Positions 17,673 through 26,226 of a DNA stretch of 64,000 nt are shown one piece after another (the first letter of the stretch is position 1; each line of letters begins with the position of its first letter). The notes below the pieces were generated by a model. It was not told the DNA's origin. It saw nothing but the letters and a program-made list of their open reading frames with translations, and ran no database searches. A program made the position numbers and the translations under genes. The stretch comes from Namhaeicola sp039714555 (GTDB lineage: Bacteria > Bacteroidota > Bacteroidia > Flavobacteriales > Flavobacteriaceae). The stretch is taken from contig JBDLJB010000001.1 of the NCBI GenBank assembly GCA_039714555.1, positions 62,001-126,000 of the forward strand. The letters run 5' to 3'.

Positions 17673-19795
17673 TTGTCAAAATACCAGTTAAACAAGCTTG
17701 ATTTTAATCCAACAGTAAACCAAGTAGTATTATCTTTAGTAAAGCTACTACTTGTTTGATAAGGTGAGAAACTTCGATAAGTAAATCCACCAAAAACCTG
17801 TAAATTGGTAGCAGGATTTAATATCCACCCTGCTTGTATATCACCAATAAAAATTTTTGTAGTATTTCCTTGCCCAACTTCGTTTCCTGTATCTGATACT
17901 CTATTATTATAGGAAACATAAATATCTCCTCCATAACTATTGATAGAATTTTGAAAATCATAACCCTTTTCACCAATAATAATTTTAGCATTGGCAAACC
18001 ACCGATTTTTTGAATATCTGCTTATACCAACAAATTCCCAAAAATTCCCACCCCATAAATGTGAAATGGGTTGATTATAATGACCGGAATTTAATTCAAC
18101 AGTACCATGTGAAAAAGTATAAGGTCTTGCCCAGTTAAATTCACCTTGTAACATTAGATTATCAATTTTAAAAGCATTGTAATATTTTGCACCTAGCTGA
18201 AAAGCAAATTTATTTCCCCAATATCCACTGCCATCAAAAACTCTACTAACAGTTAATTCATCAATTAAAAATTGATTATATATAGATATATTATCATTTA
18301 ATTTATATTTCATATTTAAACCAACTTGTACATTACCACTGTGATCTCCTCCATTTGAAAATTCAACAGCACGATAGAAAATTATTGGATTAAAGAAAGA
18401 AATATCAAATCCATTATAACTATTCTCATTGGTTATTACTGCTTCAAATAAACCTAAATTAAATTTATCAGTAATATTCCAGCTTAAATGGTGCATGGCT
18501 ACAAATTTTCTTAAATTGGTATTGTCATCAGAAGAAGAACGCCTTATATCATCCATCCACATCCATAGGTTGGTATATTTAATTTTCCAAAATTTTGTAC
18601 TGATCTTGAAAAATGGGTAGGGTGAGGCTACATCTGATAAAAAGAATGTTCGATAACCATCACCTATAAAATTTTTACCATTACCAAATTGAAAATTAAA
18701 AAAATCATTGGGCGTGTAACTCAAATAGGCTTCAGCAACGGGGTAATCAAATCCACCTTCTTTAAATCCTTTAGCTTTTCCTCTTCCCGGAACAACTGCA
18801 CTTGCACCAATTATAGCACCATATTGGCGAGTAGTATTATTTACATATTGCGCAAATCTTCCCTGACTTTCATAATAAGAAGTTGAAAAGCTAAACTTTT
18901 TCCCTAAAGCTCCTTGAATTTGAAAGGCTCGCGTATTATTAAAAGTATAATCTATATCAGAATTATCTTTACCAATTTGTAGATCAAAAGTAGGATTCAC
19001 TGTAAACCAATAATTCTTTCCTTTGACCAAAAATAGATGTTCATTGAACAATTTTCTTCCGGCCCATGTATTCTTATCTTTTAAAATTGTACTTCTTTTA
19101 GTATTTAAATCAATGTAGGGTTTTACTTCATTGTATAAATATGGTTTAAATGCGGTATGTGCATTTTCACCTTTATTGAGATAATATATGATTTCATCGT
19201 ATTCCTGGTGGGTATGGGGGATATTTAATTCACTATAAAACTCCGGAAATAAGGTGTCTTTGTTTACCAGAATAATATCTTTTTCAATAGTGATACTCTC
19301 TTCTGTAGTAACCTTAGGTTCAATTTTTGCAGGAACTTCAGGTTCTATTATTTTTGTTACAACAGGTGGTGCAACATATTCTGTTATATCTACCTCTTCG
19401 TAAGGTTCAATTGGAATACTAATTGGTAATGCATAACGTTTTTCAATAGATCTTCCTTCGTATTTTGCGGGAGTAATCTGAGGTAGGTTCGAAAAAACTC
19501 TTTTAGCTTCATCTTCTAATTCCTTATATATGGTTTCTACATAGATAACCTTAAAAGTTCCTTCTTTAGAAACTGAAAATACAATATTAATCTTTCCTTG
19601 GAAACGATCATCTTTCACTTTTTGAGGTGTTTCAAAATTTTGATGAACATTGTATTCTAATTTATTGTAAAAACACTTTTCTGTTTGGGTAACATCAATA
19701 CTTTCACAGCCTGGATAAACAGGCACTGTTTCAATTTGAGCATTTATATGAGAAGAAACAAAAACAAAAATGATTATTAATATTAATTTATTCAT
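17669..19795 (-). CDS. RemB-like protein: TonB C-terminal domain plus beta-barrel
   Basis: A 708-residue secreted protein. A signal peptide (1-19, ending INAQ) is followed by a TonB-C-like domain at about 25-130, with VYPGCES, a KCFYNKL stretch and ITPAKYEGRSIEKRYALPISIP, the pattern seen in the stand-alone tonB genes of this window. A short linker leads to a long beta-rich region (about 200-708) resembling capsule-assembly Wzi-type barrels, with a terminal aromatic-rich strand (SSLFNWYFDN). This domain order corresponds to the gliding-associated RemB proteins of flavobacteria; I assign it by architecture and general recognition, not alignment. It lies 65 bases after the acetyltransferase gene on the same strand. 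Confidence 0.7.
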   Translation of the reverse strand: MNKLILIIIFVFVSSHINAQIETVPVYPGCESIDVTQTEKCFYNKLEYNVHQNFETPQKVKDDRFQGKINIVFSVSKEGTFKVIYVETIYKELEDEAKRVFSNLPQITPAKYEGRSIEKRYALPISIPIEPYEEVDITEYVAPPVVTKIIEPEVPAKIEPKVTTEESITIEKDIILVNKDTLFPEFYSELNIPHTHQEYDEIIYYLNKGENAHTAFKPYLYNEVKPYIDLNTKRSTILKDKNTWAGRKLFNEHLFLVKGKNYWFTVNPTFDLQIGKDNSDIDYTFNNTRAFQIQGALGKKFSFSTSYYESQGRFAQYVNNTTRQYGAIIGASAVVPGRGKAKGFKEGGFDYPVAEAYLSYTPNDFFNFQFGNGKNFIGDGYRTFFLSDVASPYPFFKISTKFWKIKYTNLWMWMDDIRRSSSDDNTNLRKFVAMHHLSWNITDKFNLGLFEAVITNENSYNGFDISFFNPIIFYRAVEFSNGGDHSGNVQVGLNMKYKLNDNISIYNQFLIDELTVSRVFDGSGYWGNKFAFQLGAKYYNAFKIDNLMLQGEFNWARPYTFSHGTVELNSGHYNQPISHLWGGNFWEFVGISRYSKNRWFANAKIIIGEKGYDFQNSINSYGGDIYVSYNNRVSDTGNEVGQGNTTKIFIGDIQAGWILNPATNLQVFGGFTYRSFSPYQTSSSFTKDNTTWFTVGLKSSLFNWYFDN

Positions 19796-19860
19796 AGGGT
19801 AAAAGTTCTTGATATACAGATAATATTTAATTTAAAATACCTAAAATTTGTCTTACAAAT

Positions 19861-20442
19861 CTAACCGATTTTCTTTACAACGTCATTATTTAAAATATAT
19901 TTTTCTTTGCTTTCCGGACAAATTGCTTCGCCTTTTTTATCAAAGTTTAATCTATGGCCATTTTCACTTACCCATCCAATTTGTTTTGAAGGATTTCCAA
20001 CAACCAAAGCAAAAGGTTTTATTTCCTTAACAACTACAGCTCCGGCACCAATAAATGCATATTCGCCAATATCGTTTCCACAAACTATGGTAGCATTTGC
20101 ACCAATACTGGCTCCCTTTTTAACGATGGTTTGCATATATTCGTTTTTGCGATTTACTGCACTTCGCGGATTAATAACATTGGTAAAAACCATGGAGGGG
20201 CCTAGAAAAACATCATCTTCACATATAACTCCGGTATAAATGGATACGTTATTTTGTACTTTTACATTTTTACCCAAAACAACTTGAGGTGAGACTACAA
20301 CATTTTGCCCAATATTACAGCCTTTTCCAATTTTACAATTGGACATAATATGACTAAAATGCCAAATTTTTGTTCCTTTTCCGATGATGCAATCATCATC
20401 AATAACAGCCGTTTCATGGGCAAAATAATCTTGATCTTTCAT
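19861..20442 (-). CDS. Sugar N-acetyltransferase, WlbB/WbpD type (left-handed beta-helix)
   Basis: A 193-residue acyltransferase built of hexapeptide repeats (residues about 10-150, e.g. CIIGKGTKIWHFSHI, CKIGKGCNIGQNVVVSP). It contains the block GPSMVFTNVINPRSAVNRK and the KKGASIGANATIVCG stretch characteristic of UDP-2-acetamido-3-amino-2,3-dideoxyglucuronate N-acetyltransferases, which make di-N-acetylated uronic acids for surface polysaccharide. Such genes usually sit in O-antigen or capsule clusters, but here none of the partner genes (dehydrogenase, oxidase, aminotransferase) is present. It follows the short aldehyde dehydrogenase by 36 bases. Confidence 0.82.
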   Translation of the reverse strand: MKDQDYFAHETAVIDDDCIIGKGTKIWHFSHIMSNCKIGKGCNIGQNVVVSPQVVLGKNVKVQNNVSIYTGVICEDDVFLGPSMVFTNVINPRSAVNRKNEYMQTIVKKGASIGANATIVCGNDIGEYAFIGAGAVVVKEIKPFALVVGNPSKQIGWVSENGHRLNFDKKGEAICPESKEKYILNNDVVKKIG

Positions 20443-20478
20443 AACTATTTTAATTTTTAAAAGTAGAGTTTACAAAAA

Positions 20479-21339
20479 TTAAACTTTTACAGGATGCCAG
20501 GTTGTTTTTGCTTCTTGAGTTTTTTCAATAAAATAAGGTGATTCATTACTACTATTTAACCAATCATTTTTTTTATAAAAAATGGTCCTTTTAACATTAT
20601 TACTGGCAAGTTCATTTATAGATTTCATTTCATTTTCATCGTTACCACAATAAATAATCGCGTTTACGTCCATATGAGAAGCCATATGTGATATCAATTC
20701 TTCCCTTTTCCCCGTAAGGATATTAACAACACCACCCGGAACATCAGAAGAATTTAGAACTTCTGCAAAAGAAATGGCAGATAATGGTAAATTTTCACTG
20801 GCTAAAACAATCACAGTATTTCCACCTACAATGGTTGAAGCAATTACTGAAACCAATCCAATTAAACTTTGATTTTCAGGAGCAATTATTGAAACTATAC
20901 CGGTTGCTTCTAGATTAGTGAAATTAAAATGTGAACTACTTACCGGATTTACAGTACTAAAAAATTGCTGGTATTTATCACTCCAACCGGCATAATAAAC
21001 CAATCTGTCAATAGAAACTTCTACTTCATTTTCAGCTGCTTTTTTTGTGGCTCCTTGCAAAACCAATTCTTCGATAAATTGTTCTTTTCTGCCCTCCAAC
21101 ATTTCAGCAATTCTATACAATATCTGACCTTTATTCAAAGCAGAAATATCAGCCCAAGATTCTTGAACTTTTCTAGCAACAACAACAGCATTTCTAAAAT
21201 CTTTTCTAGAACCCAGACACATATTTGCGATAAGTTTTCCTTTTGAATTGTTAACGGCATAATATCTGCCAGATTCAGTTCTTGGGAATTTACCACCAAT
21301 ATATAATTTATATGTTTTTTGAATATCCAATCTGTTCAT
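20479..21339 (-). CDS. Truncated aldehyde dehydrogenase-like protein lacking the catalytic half
   Basis: A 286-residue protein that follows the full-length aldehyde dehydrogenase by 19 bases. It aligns with the ALDH N-terminal and NAD-binding half (YKLYIGGKFPRTESGRYY, AVVVARKVQESWADISA, IVSIIAPENQSLIGLVSVIAST, LNSSDVPGGVVNILTG) but stops before the catalytic segment: there is no LELGG glutamate, no catalytic cysteine and no GFGRE-type end. The NAD-site motif is also altered (APEN instead of PWNF). The frame is intact with an ordinary start and stop, so it is not obviously decaying. It resembles the non-catalytic second ALDH domain of ALDH16 proteins, here as a separate chain, which suggests a structural partner of the upstream enzyme. 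Confidence 0.78.
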   Translation of the reverse strand: MNRLDIQKTYKLYIGGKFPRTESGRYYAVNNSKGKLIANMCLGSRKDFRNAVVVARKVQESWADISALNKGQILYRIAEMLEGRKEQFIEELVLQGATKKAAENEVEVSIDRLVYYAGWSDKYQQFFSTVNPVSSSHFNFTNLEATGIVSIIAPENQSLIGLVSVIASTIVGGNTVIVLASENLPLSAISFAEVLNSSDVPGGVVNILTGKREELISHMASHMDVNAIIYCGNDENEMKSINELASNNVKRTIFYKKNDWLNSSNESPYFIEKTQEAKTTWHPVKV

Positions 21340-21358
21340 TTTTAAAGTTTATTTTAAT

Positions 21359-22819
21359 TTATTCAAATTTTACATATGGTTTTAATCCATGTAACCCACC
21401 CTCTCTACCAAAACCACTTTCTTTATAACCACCAAAAGGTGAAGTGGCATCAAATTTATTAAAGGTATTTGCCCAAATTACACCTGCTTTTAATTTTTGA
21501 GTCATGTGAAATATTTTTGATCCATTTTGTGTCCAAACACCTGCAGCTAAACCGTAAGGTGTATTATTGGCTTTTTCAATGACTTCCTCAATAGTTCTAA
21601 AGGTTTGAATGGCTAATACAGGTCCAAAAATTTCTTCTTGAACAATAGTATGAGATTGAGATAAATTTAAAAATAAGGTTGGTTTACACCAGTTTCCTTT
21701 TTCAGGTAATATACAATCTGTTTGGAAAATTTCACCACCTTCATTTAAACCAATTTTAATATAATTCTCTATGGTTTTTAATTGTCTTTTAGAGTTAATA
21801 GCCCCAATGTCAGTATTTTTATCCATCGGATCACCTACCATCAAAGTTTCCATTCTATCCTTTAATTTTTGGATAACTGTATTGGCGACAGATTCTTGAA
21901 TAAAAAGTCTGGAGCCTGCACAGCAAACATGACCTTGATTGAAAAAAATAGCATCAATAATACCTTCTACAGCTTGGTCAATAGCCGCGTCTTCAAAAAT
22001 AATATTGGCGCTTTTACCACCCAATTCAAGTGTAATTTTTTTATTGGTTCCAGCTACAGCTTTTTGAATATATTTTCCTACAGCGGTTGAACCTGTAAAA
22101 GATATTTTATCAATATCTGGATGATTGACAATTTCAGCTCCGGTTTTCCCTGCTCCGGTTATGATATTTACCACGCCTTTAGGTAAACCACTATCGCGAA
22201 TGATCTCAGCTAATTTTAAAGCTGTTAATGGAGTAGTTTCAGCAGGTTTTAAAACCACTGTATTTCCGGTAGCCAATGCTGGAGCTAATTTCCAGGCAGC
22301 CATAAGTAAAGGAAAATTCCATGGAATAATTTGTCCGGCTACGCCAAGAGGTTTTGGTTTTCTATTCGGAAAAGCAAATTCTAATTTATCGGTCCATCCT
22401 GCATAATAAAAAAAATGATTGGCAGCTAATGGAATATCAATATCACGTGATTCACGAATTGGTTTTCCACCATCCAAACTTTCAATCACTGCAAATTCTC
22501 TTGCACGCTCTTGAATTAATCTGGCAATTCTATAAATATATTTACCTCTTTCTTTTGGCTCGATTTTCGACCAATTTTTGAAAGCACTCTTTGCAGCTTT
22601 TACTGCTTTATCAACATCTTCTTTTTCAGCTATTGCAATTTCTGCAATTATTTCATCATTAGCCGGATTGATGGTATCAAAATACTTACCACTTTCTGGT
22701 TTAATAAATTTACCATCGATATATAAATCATATTTTTTTTGAAGTTGGATATGATCTGTACTTTCCGGAGCCGGGTCATAAGACCATGAAGCTTTGAAAG
22801 GTTTATTTTTATTTGCCAT
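21359..22819 (-). CDS. Aldehyde dehydrogenase (NAD-dependent)
   Basis: Full-length 486-residue aldehyde dehydrogenase. The order is NAD-binding (PWNFPLLMAAWKLAPALATGNTVVLKPAE, about 166-194), FTGSTAVGK, general base Glu265 in LELGGKSAN, nucleophile in GHVCCAGSR (Cys299 or Cys300), EEIFGPVL, and the end FGGYKESGFGRE. It starts 2 bases after the deoC stop and is followed by the shortened ALDH gene. Next to DeoC, which releases acetaldehyde, a role in oxidising that aldehyde is reasonable but inferred. Confidence 0.93.
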   Translation of the reverse strand: MANKNKPFKASWSYDPAPESTDHIQLQKKYDLYIDGKFIKPESGKYFDTINPANDEIIAEIAIAEKEDVDKAVKAAKSAFKNWSKIEPKERGKYIYRIARLIQERAREFAVIESLDGGKPIRESRDIDIPLAANHFFYYAGWTDKLEFAFPNRKPKPLGVAGQIIPWNFPLLMAAWKLAPALATGNTVVLKPAETTPLTALKLAEIIRDSGLPKGVVNIITGAGKTGAEIVNHPDIDKISFTGSTAVGKYIQKAVAGTNKKITLELGGKSANIIFEDAAIDQAVEGIIDAIFFNQGHVCCAGSRLFIQESVANTVIQKLKDRMETLMVGDPMDKNTDIGAINSKRQLKTIENYIKIGLNEGGEIFQTDCILPEKGNWCKPTLFLNLSQSHTIVQEEIFGPVLAIQTFRTIEEVIEKANNTPYGLAAGVWTQNGSKIFHMTQKLKAGVIWANTFNKFDATSPFGGYKESGFGREGGLHGLKPYVKFE

Positions 22820-22821
22820 AG

Positions 22822-23718
22822 TTAATCTTTTGAAAAATAATTTGCAGATTGATAAAAACCAGTTTCTGATTTGACCAATTGCATTAAAATGTCATTTGCT
22901 AAGCTACTTGCCCCAAAACGAAAATATTCCTTATTCATCCATTTTTCTCCTAAAACTTCGTTTAGCATTACCAAATACTGTAAGGCAATTTTAGATGTAG
23001 ATATTCCACCAGCAGGTTTCATTCCTATCATTATTCCTGTTTTTAAATAATGATCTTTAATAGTATCAAGCATTACATATGTTACAGGTAAAGTAGCAGC
23101 AGGTTGTATTTTACCTGTAGAAGTTTTAATAAAATCTGCACCGGCTTGAATGGCTATTTCACTTGCTCTTCTAACATTATCTAGAGTTTCTAATTCACCG
23201 GTTTCTAAAATAACTTTTAAATGAGCTTTGCCACAGGCTTCTTTAACTGCAGCTATTTCATCAAAAACATATTGGTAATTTCCACTTAAGAATTTACCAC
23301 GTGAAATAACCATATCTATTTCATCAGCGCCCTGATCAGCTGCAAATTTTGTATCGGCCAATTTAATTTTTAAATCAGATTGGCCACTAGGAAAAGCCGT
23401 TGCTACTGAAGCTACATTTATTTTAGAACCTTGTAATGCTTTTTTTGCAATACTAACCATTGACGGATATACACAAATTGCGGCAACAGTAGGTATGTTC
23501 TGTAAAGCATCATGAGGATGCATAGCTTTGTAGCATAATTGTTCTACTTTACCTTTAGTATCTTTACCTTCTAAAGTTGTTAGGTCAATCATACTCAAAG
23601 CTAATTTTAATCCTTCAACTTTTGAAGAATTTTTTATGCTTCTTTTACCAAATCGATTCACCCTTTCAATTACACCTAAAGTATCGTAAGTTGGGATTTT
23701 TGAAAAATCTATATTCAT
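22822..23718 (-). CDS. deoC: Deoxyribose-phosphate aldolase
   Basis: Cleaves 2-deoxyribose-5-phosphate to glyceraldehyde-3-phosphate and acetaldehyde. It has 298 residues, a longer form than the roughly 220-260 of many bacteria because of an N-terminal extension. The Schiff-base lysine is Lys198 in DFIKTSTGK; CVYPSMV, ADEIDMVIS and the AGGIST phosphate-binding stretch are also present. It is the first gene of a run with two ALDH genes and an acetyltransferase, spaced 2, 19 and 36 bases apart. Confidence 0.94.
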   Translation of the reverse strand: MNIDFSKIPTYDTLGVIERVNRFGKRSIKNSSKVEGLKLALSMIDLTTLEGKDTKGKVEQLCYKAMHPHDALQNIPTVAAICVYPSMVSIAKKALQGSKINVASVATAFPSGQSDLKIKLADTKFAADQGADEIDMVISRGKFLSGNYQYVFDEIAAVKEACGKAHLKVILETGELETLDNVRRASEIAIQAGADFIKTSTGKIQPAATLPVTYVMLDTIKDHYLKTGIMIGMKPAGGISTSKIALQYLVMLNEVLGEKWMNKEYFRFGASSLANDILMQLVKSETGFYQSANYFSKD

Positions 23719-23757
23719 TTAATTTTATTAGAAATCCAAATGTACAAATAAATTAAA

Positions 23758-23803
23758 AATTAAGGTATTGTTTTAATCATTCTATTAAAACAATACCTTA
23801 ATT
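23758..23803 (-). terminator. Perfect 20-bp-stem hairpin after the tonB-like gene
   Basis: The arm at 23758-23777 (AATTAAGGTATTGTTTTAAT) is the exact reverse complement of 23784-23803, with a 6-base loop. On the minus strand it lies 11 bases past the tonB stop and is followed by a short T-run. It separates this gene from the deoC operon. Confidence 0.75.
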
Positions 23804-23814
23804 ATAATACAAAA

Positions 23815-24555
23815 TTATTCAATGTAAAAAGCTATAGGTAGAGTGTATTTTACGCCAACAGGTCTACCTCTTTGTTTACCAGGTGTCATTTTTGGTAGTT
23901 TTTTAGTAATCTTTATAGCTTCTTTTTCTAACCTTTTATGAGAAGCCTTTGATTGGATATTTATAATATTCCCTTTTTTATCAATTTCAAAAAGAACTAA
24001 TATTCTTTGTTTTCCAAATAAACCTAATTCTGAAGCTAAACTAGTATCAAATTTTTTATTGATGAATTTTGCTATTTTTTTATTGAAACATTTTTTCAAC
24101 TCTTCTTCATTCTTACCTGTACAACCCGGATAAATTGGTGCTTGTTCAATAATTATAAAATTGACTATTTCATCAGGGTATTCATTTGGTTCAGTAATCT
24201 CGATGATTGAATCTAACGAAATGATTTGAACTTTAGGATCTAATTTATAGATATAATCATTTGTTTCATTATCATCATCAATTATAATTTTATCAATAGG
24301 TTTAGGCAATTGATTTTGTTTAATCTTCTTTTTAGGAATTTTGACCTTTTCAATTTCAAATGTGGGCATTACATAAGAAATAGGTTCATCATTTGAAGTT
24401 TTATTTATTGGGATTTCAAAAATATTTTTAGTGAATTTCATCTCAAAAACTGTATAAACAATGATTAGAGCTAAAATTATCCCTAATTGTAAAAATAATT
24501 TTGAATTGTTTTTTAATTGATTTCTGCGATTTTGTTTTTTAATTACACTTCTCAT
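23815..24555 (-). CDS. TonB C-terminal domain protein (copy 1)
   Basis: A 246-residue protein with a cytoplasmic basic N-terminus, one membrane helix (about 24-42), a linker and a C-terminal TonB domain. The domain begins after APIYPGC and contains KKCFNKKIAKFINKKFD, ILVLFEIDKKGNI, KRLEKEAIKITKKLPKMTPGK and ends GVKYTLPIAFYIE. It would sit in the inner membrane and reach into the periplasm. The linker has few prolines, unlike copy 2. It is probably a TonB-like energy transducer; no ExbB/ExbD genes are nearby. Confidence 0.82.
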   Translation of the reverse strand: MRSVIKKQNRRNQLKNNSKLFLQLGIILALIIVYTVFEMKFTKNIFEIPINKTSNDEPISYVMPTFEIEKVKIPKKKIKQNQLPKPIDKIIIDDDNETNDYIYKLDPKVQIISLDSIIEITEPNEYPDEIVNFIIIEQAPIYPGCTGKNEEELKKCFNKKIAKFINKKFDTSLASELGLFGKQRILVLFEIDKKGNIINIQSKASHKRLEKEAIKITKKLPKMTPGKQRGRPVGVKYTLPIAFYIE

Positions 24556-24606
24556 AAGAAAATATTTAAATGTTAATATTTTGTTAAAAACAAAAAGTGT
24601 ACCAAA

Positions 24607-24637
24607 AAAAAAGACAGCCTTTTAAGACAGTCTTTTT
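24607..24637 (-). terminator. Imperfect hairpin downstream of the tonB remnant
   Basis: AAAAAGAC (24607-24614) pairs with GTCTTTTT (24630-24637), with a CTT/AAG pairing inside and mismatches between. A/T runs lie on both sides, so it could act in either direction. It may be the surviving terminator of the broken tonB copy. Confidence 0.45.
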
Positions 24638-24640
24638 AAT

Positions 24641-24904
24641 CTAATTATCTTGTACTATTGAAGTAATGGGTAGTGTGTATTTCACACCAACAAATCTTCC
24701 GCGTTATTTTCCCGTTTCCATTTTAGGAAGCTTACTTACAACTCTTACAGCTTTTTTCTCTAATCTAGCATGTGGGCCTCTCGCTCTAATATCAACAATA
24801 CCTCCATTTTTATCAATTTTAAATTGAACATAAACTTTTTTCTTACCCTGAGTTAAACCAAGTTCGCCAGCTAATTCGGTTATATAATTTTTATTAACTA
24901 ACAT
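24641..24904 (-). pseudogene. Decayed tonB copy (5' lost, internal stop)
   Basis: The minus strand encodes LVNKNYITELAGELGL, VYVQFKIDKNGG, RARGPHARLEKKAVRVVSKLPKM then ETGK, a TAA stop at 24704-24706, and in the same frame RGRFVGVKYTLPIT. The intact neighbour reads TPGKQRNRPVGVKYTLPIT here, so a CAA (Gln) to TAA change explains the stop. Upstream of 24904 no membrane helix or linker can be read. This is a 3' fragment of a tandem duplicate of the gene at 25053-25772. A translated 66-residue peptide is possible but unlikely to function. Confidence 0.85.
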
Positions 24905-25001
24905 GACTAAAGTGTTTAAGGAGTAGGTATAAGATAAGAATTTTAAGTATCAAATATTATTATCATTTTTTTATGAGTGTATTATTGTTGGTACCATAAA
25001 A

Positions 25002-25027
25002 AAACCATCTAAATATTTAGATGGTTT
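25002..25027 (-). terminator. Terminator of tonB copy 2
   Basis: A perfect 26-base palindrome (half-site AAACCATCTAAAT) 25 bases past the stop of the minus-strand gene, followed on that strand by a run of T residues. A strong intrinsic terminator. Confidence 0.8.
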
Positions 25028-25052
25028 GTATAAAAAATAATTTTTTTATTGT

Positions 25053-25772
25053 TTATTCAACTACTAAGGTAATTGGTAAAGTATACTTTACACCTACCGG
25101 TCTGTTACGTTGTTTTCCCGGGGTCATTTTAGGAATTTTTTGGACAACTCTTACAGCTTCTTTTTCTAATCTGGCATGTGGACCTCTGGCTCTTATATTA
25201 ACGATATTTCCAGTTTTATCAATTTTAAATTGAACATATATTTTTTTTCTACCAGGGCTTAAACCTAGATCATTTGCCAAACCAGTATTAAAATTTTTAT
25301 TAACAAGTTTTTGAACTTTATCTTGTAAACATTTTTTCTTTTCAGCATTTGATCCCTTACAACCCGGATAAACAGGTACTTCTTCAATAATTGCGAAAGG
25401 AACATCTTCCATTACTTCTTCTTCTTCAACTACTTCTTCAATTTCTTCAACTACTACAGCTTCAGACTCATCGGTTTCTGTTGATTCTAATACAGTTTCT
25501 TCAATTTCTGCTTCATCTTCCACTATTTCTATTTTTTCGGGTGCTGGAGGTGGAGGAGGTGGAGGTTTAACTTCCTGAATTCGTTCGGTAATTGGAATAT
25601 CAATCTCTTCTTCTATAGCCATATTGGCAACACCTAAGTCTTCAATTGTTCTATCAAATGTTTTCCATTCAATTCCAACGTAGATCAATAATAAGGCAAG
25701 TGCTAAACCTAATAACATAAATTGTTTATTATGGTTTTCGAGGTTTGCTTTAGGGTTTTTTTTCGGTTCCAT
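25053..25772 (-). CDS. TonB C-terminal domain protein (copy 2, proline-rich)
   Basis: A 239-residue TonB-like protein. The order is a basic N-terminus, a membrane helix (about 21-38), a linker with PPPPPPAPEK, a strongly acidic stretch of Glu and Val (about 80-125), then the TonB C-terminal domain starting VPVYPGCKGSNAEKKKCL and ending KQRNRPVGVKYTLPITLVVE. The Pro-rich and Glu-rich spacer is typical of proteins that cross the periplasm to touch TonB-dependent receptors. It probably energises outer-membrane uptake; the partner receptor is not in the window. Confidence 0.88.
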   Translation of the reverse strand: MEPKKNPKANLENHNKQFMLLGLALALLLIYVGIEWKTFDRTIEDLGVANMAIEEEIDIPITERIQEVKPPPPPPPAPEKIEIVEDEAEIEETVLESTETDESEAVVVEEIEEVVEEEEVMEDVPFAIIEEVPVYPGCKGSNAEKKKCLQDKVQKLVNKNFNTGLANDLGLSPGRKKIYVQFKIDKTGNIVNIRARGPHARLEKEAVRVVQKIPKMTPGKQRNRPVGVKYTLPITLVVE

Positions 25773-25833
25773 TCTCTATAATTTTAATAGTTGCTAATTT
25801 AAGGAATTAATTATAACAAATACAAGAATTTTT

Positions 25834-26226
25834 TTAAATACTATTGAACCAGCTCAAAAACTTATTAAAAAACACTGTAGCTATTGCAATTCCTATAGTG
25901 TTGGCAATAATATCATAAAAGTCAGCAGTTCGATAACTGGTTAATTCACCTTGTAAAACCTCAAGAATGATGCCATAAAAAATTAAAATTGTAATTAAAT
26001 AAATTTTGAATGACCTATTTTTTAACTTCTCTTTAAGGGTAAAAAACCAAACTGAACTTAAAAAAAAATAAGCAATTGCATGTAAATATTTGTCGCTAGA
26101 CTTAATATTTAATCCTAAATTAATCTTTGGAGTAACACTTAAACTTAAAAAGGCAATAATCAAAGTTATAATTATTGCCAATATAAAAGCATTATGCTCC
26201 AATAATTTCTTTATACGCTTCAGCAT
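25834..26226 (-). CDS. VanZ-like membrane protein
   Basis: A 130-residue protein with about four hydrophobic segments. The SDKYLHAIAYFFLSSVWFF stretch (about 44-62), with a conserved Asp-Lys-x-x-His, marks the VanZ-like family, whose biochemical role is unknown outside the teicoplanin-resistance namesake. Its start lies inside gcvH (35-base overlap in a different frame); a later in-frame Met is not evident before the first helix, so I keep this start. gcvH followed by a VanZ-like gene is common in flavobacteria. Confidence 0.82.
   Translation of the reverse strand: MLKRIKKLLEHNAFILAIIITLIIAFLSLSVTPKINLGLNIKSSDKYLHAIAYFFLSSVWFFTLKEKLKNRSFKIYLITILIFYGIILEVLQGELTSYRTADFYDIIANTIGIAIATVFFNKFLSWFNSI

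Noticed and set aside
19907..20239. 110-codon plus-strand frame
   Set aside because: Antisense to the hexapeptide acetyltransferase, whose repeats create the open frame.
24607..25027. Possible insertion sequence around the tonB remnant
   Set aside because: There are hairpins but no transposase, target duplication or terminal inverted repeats; duplication and decay of tonB explains the region.
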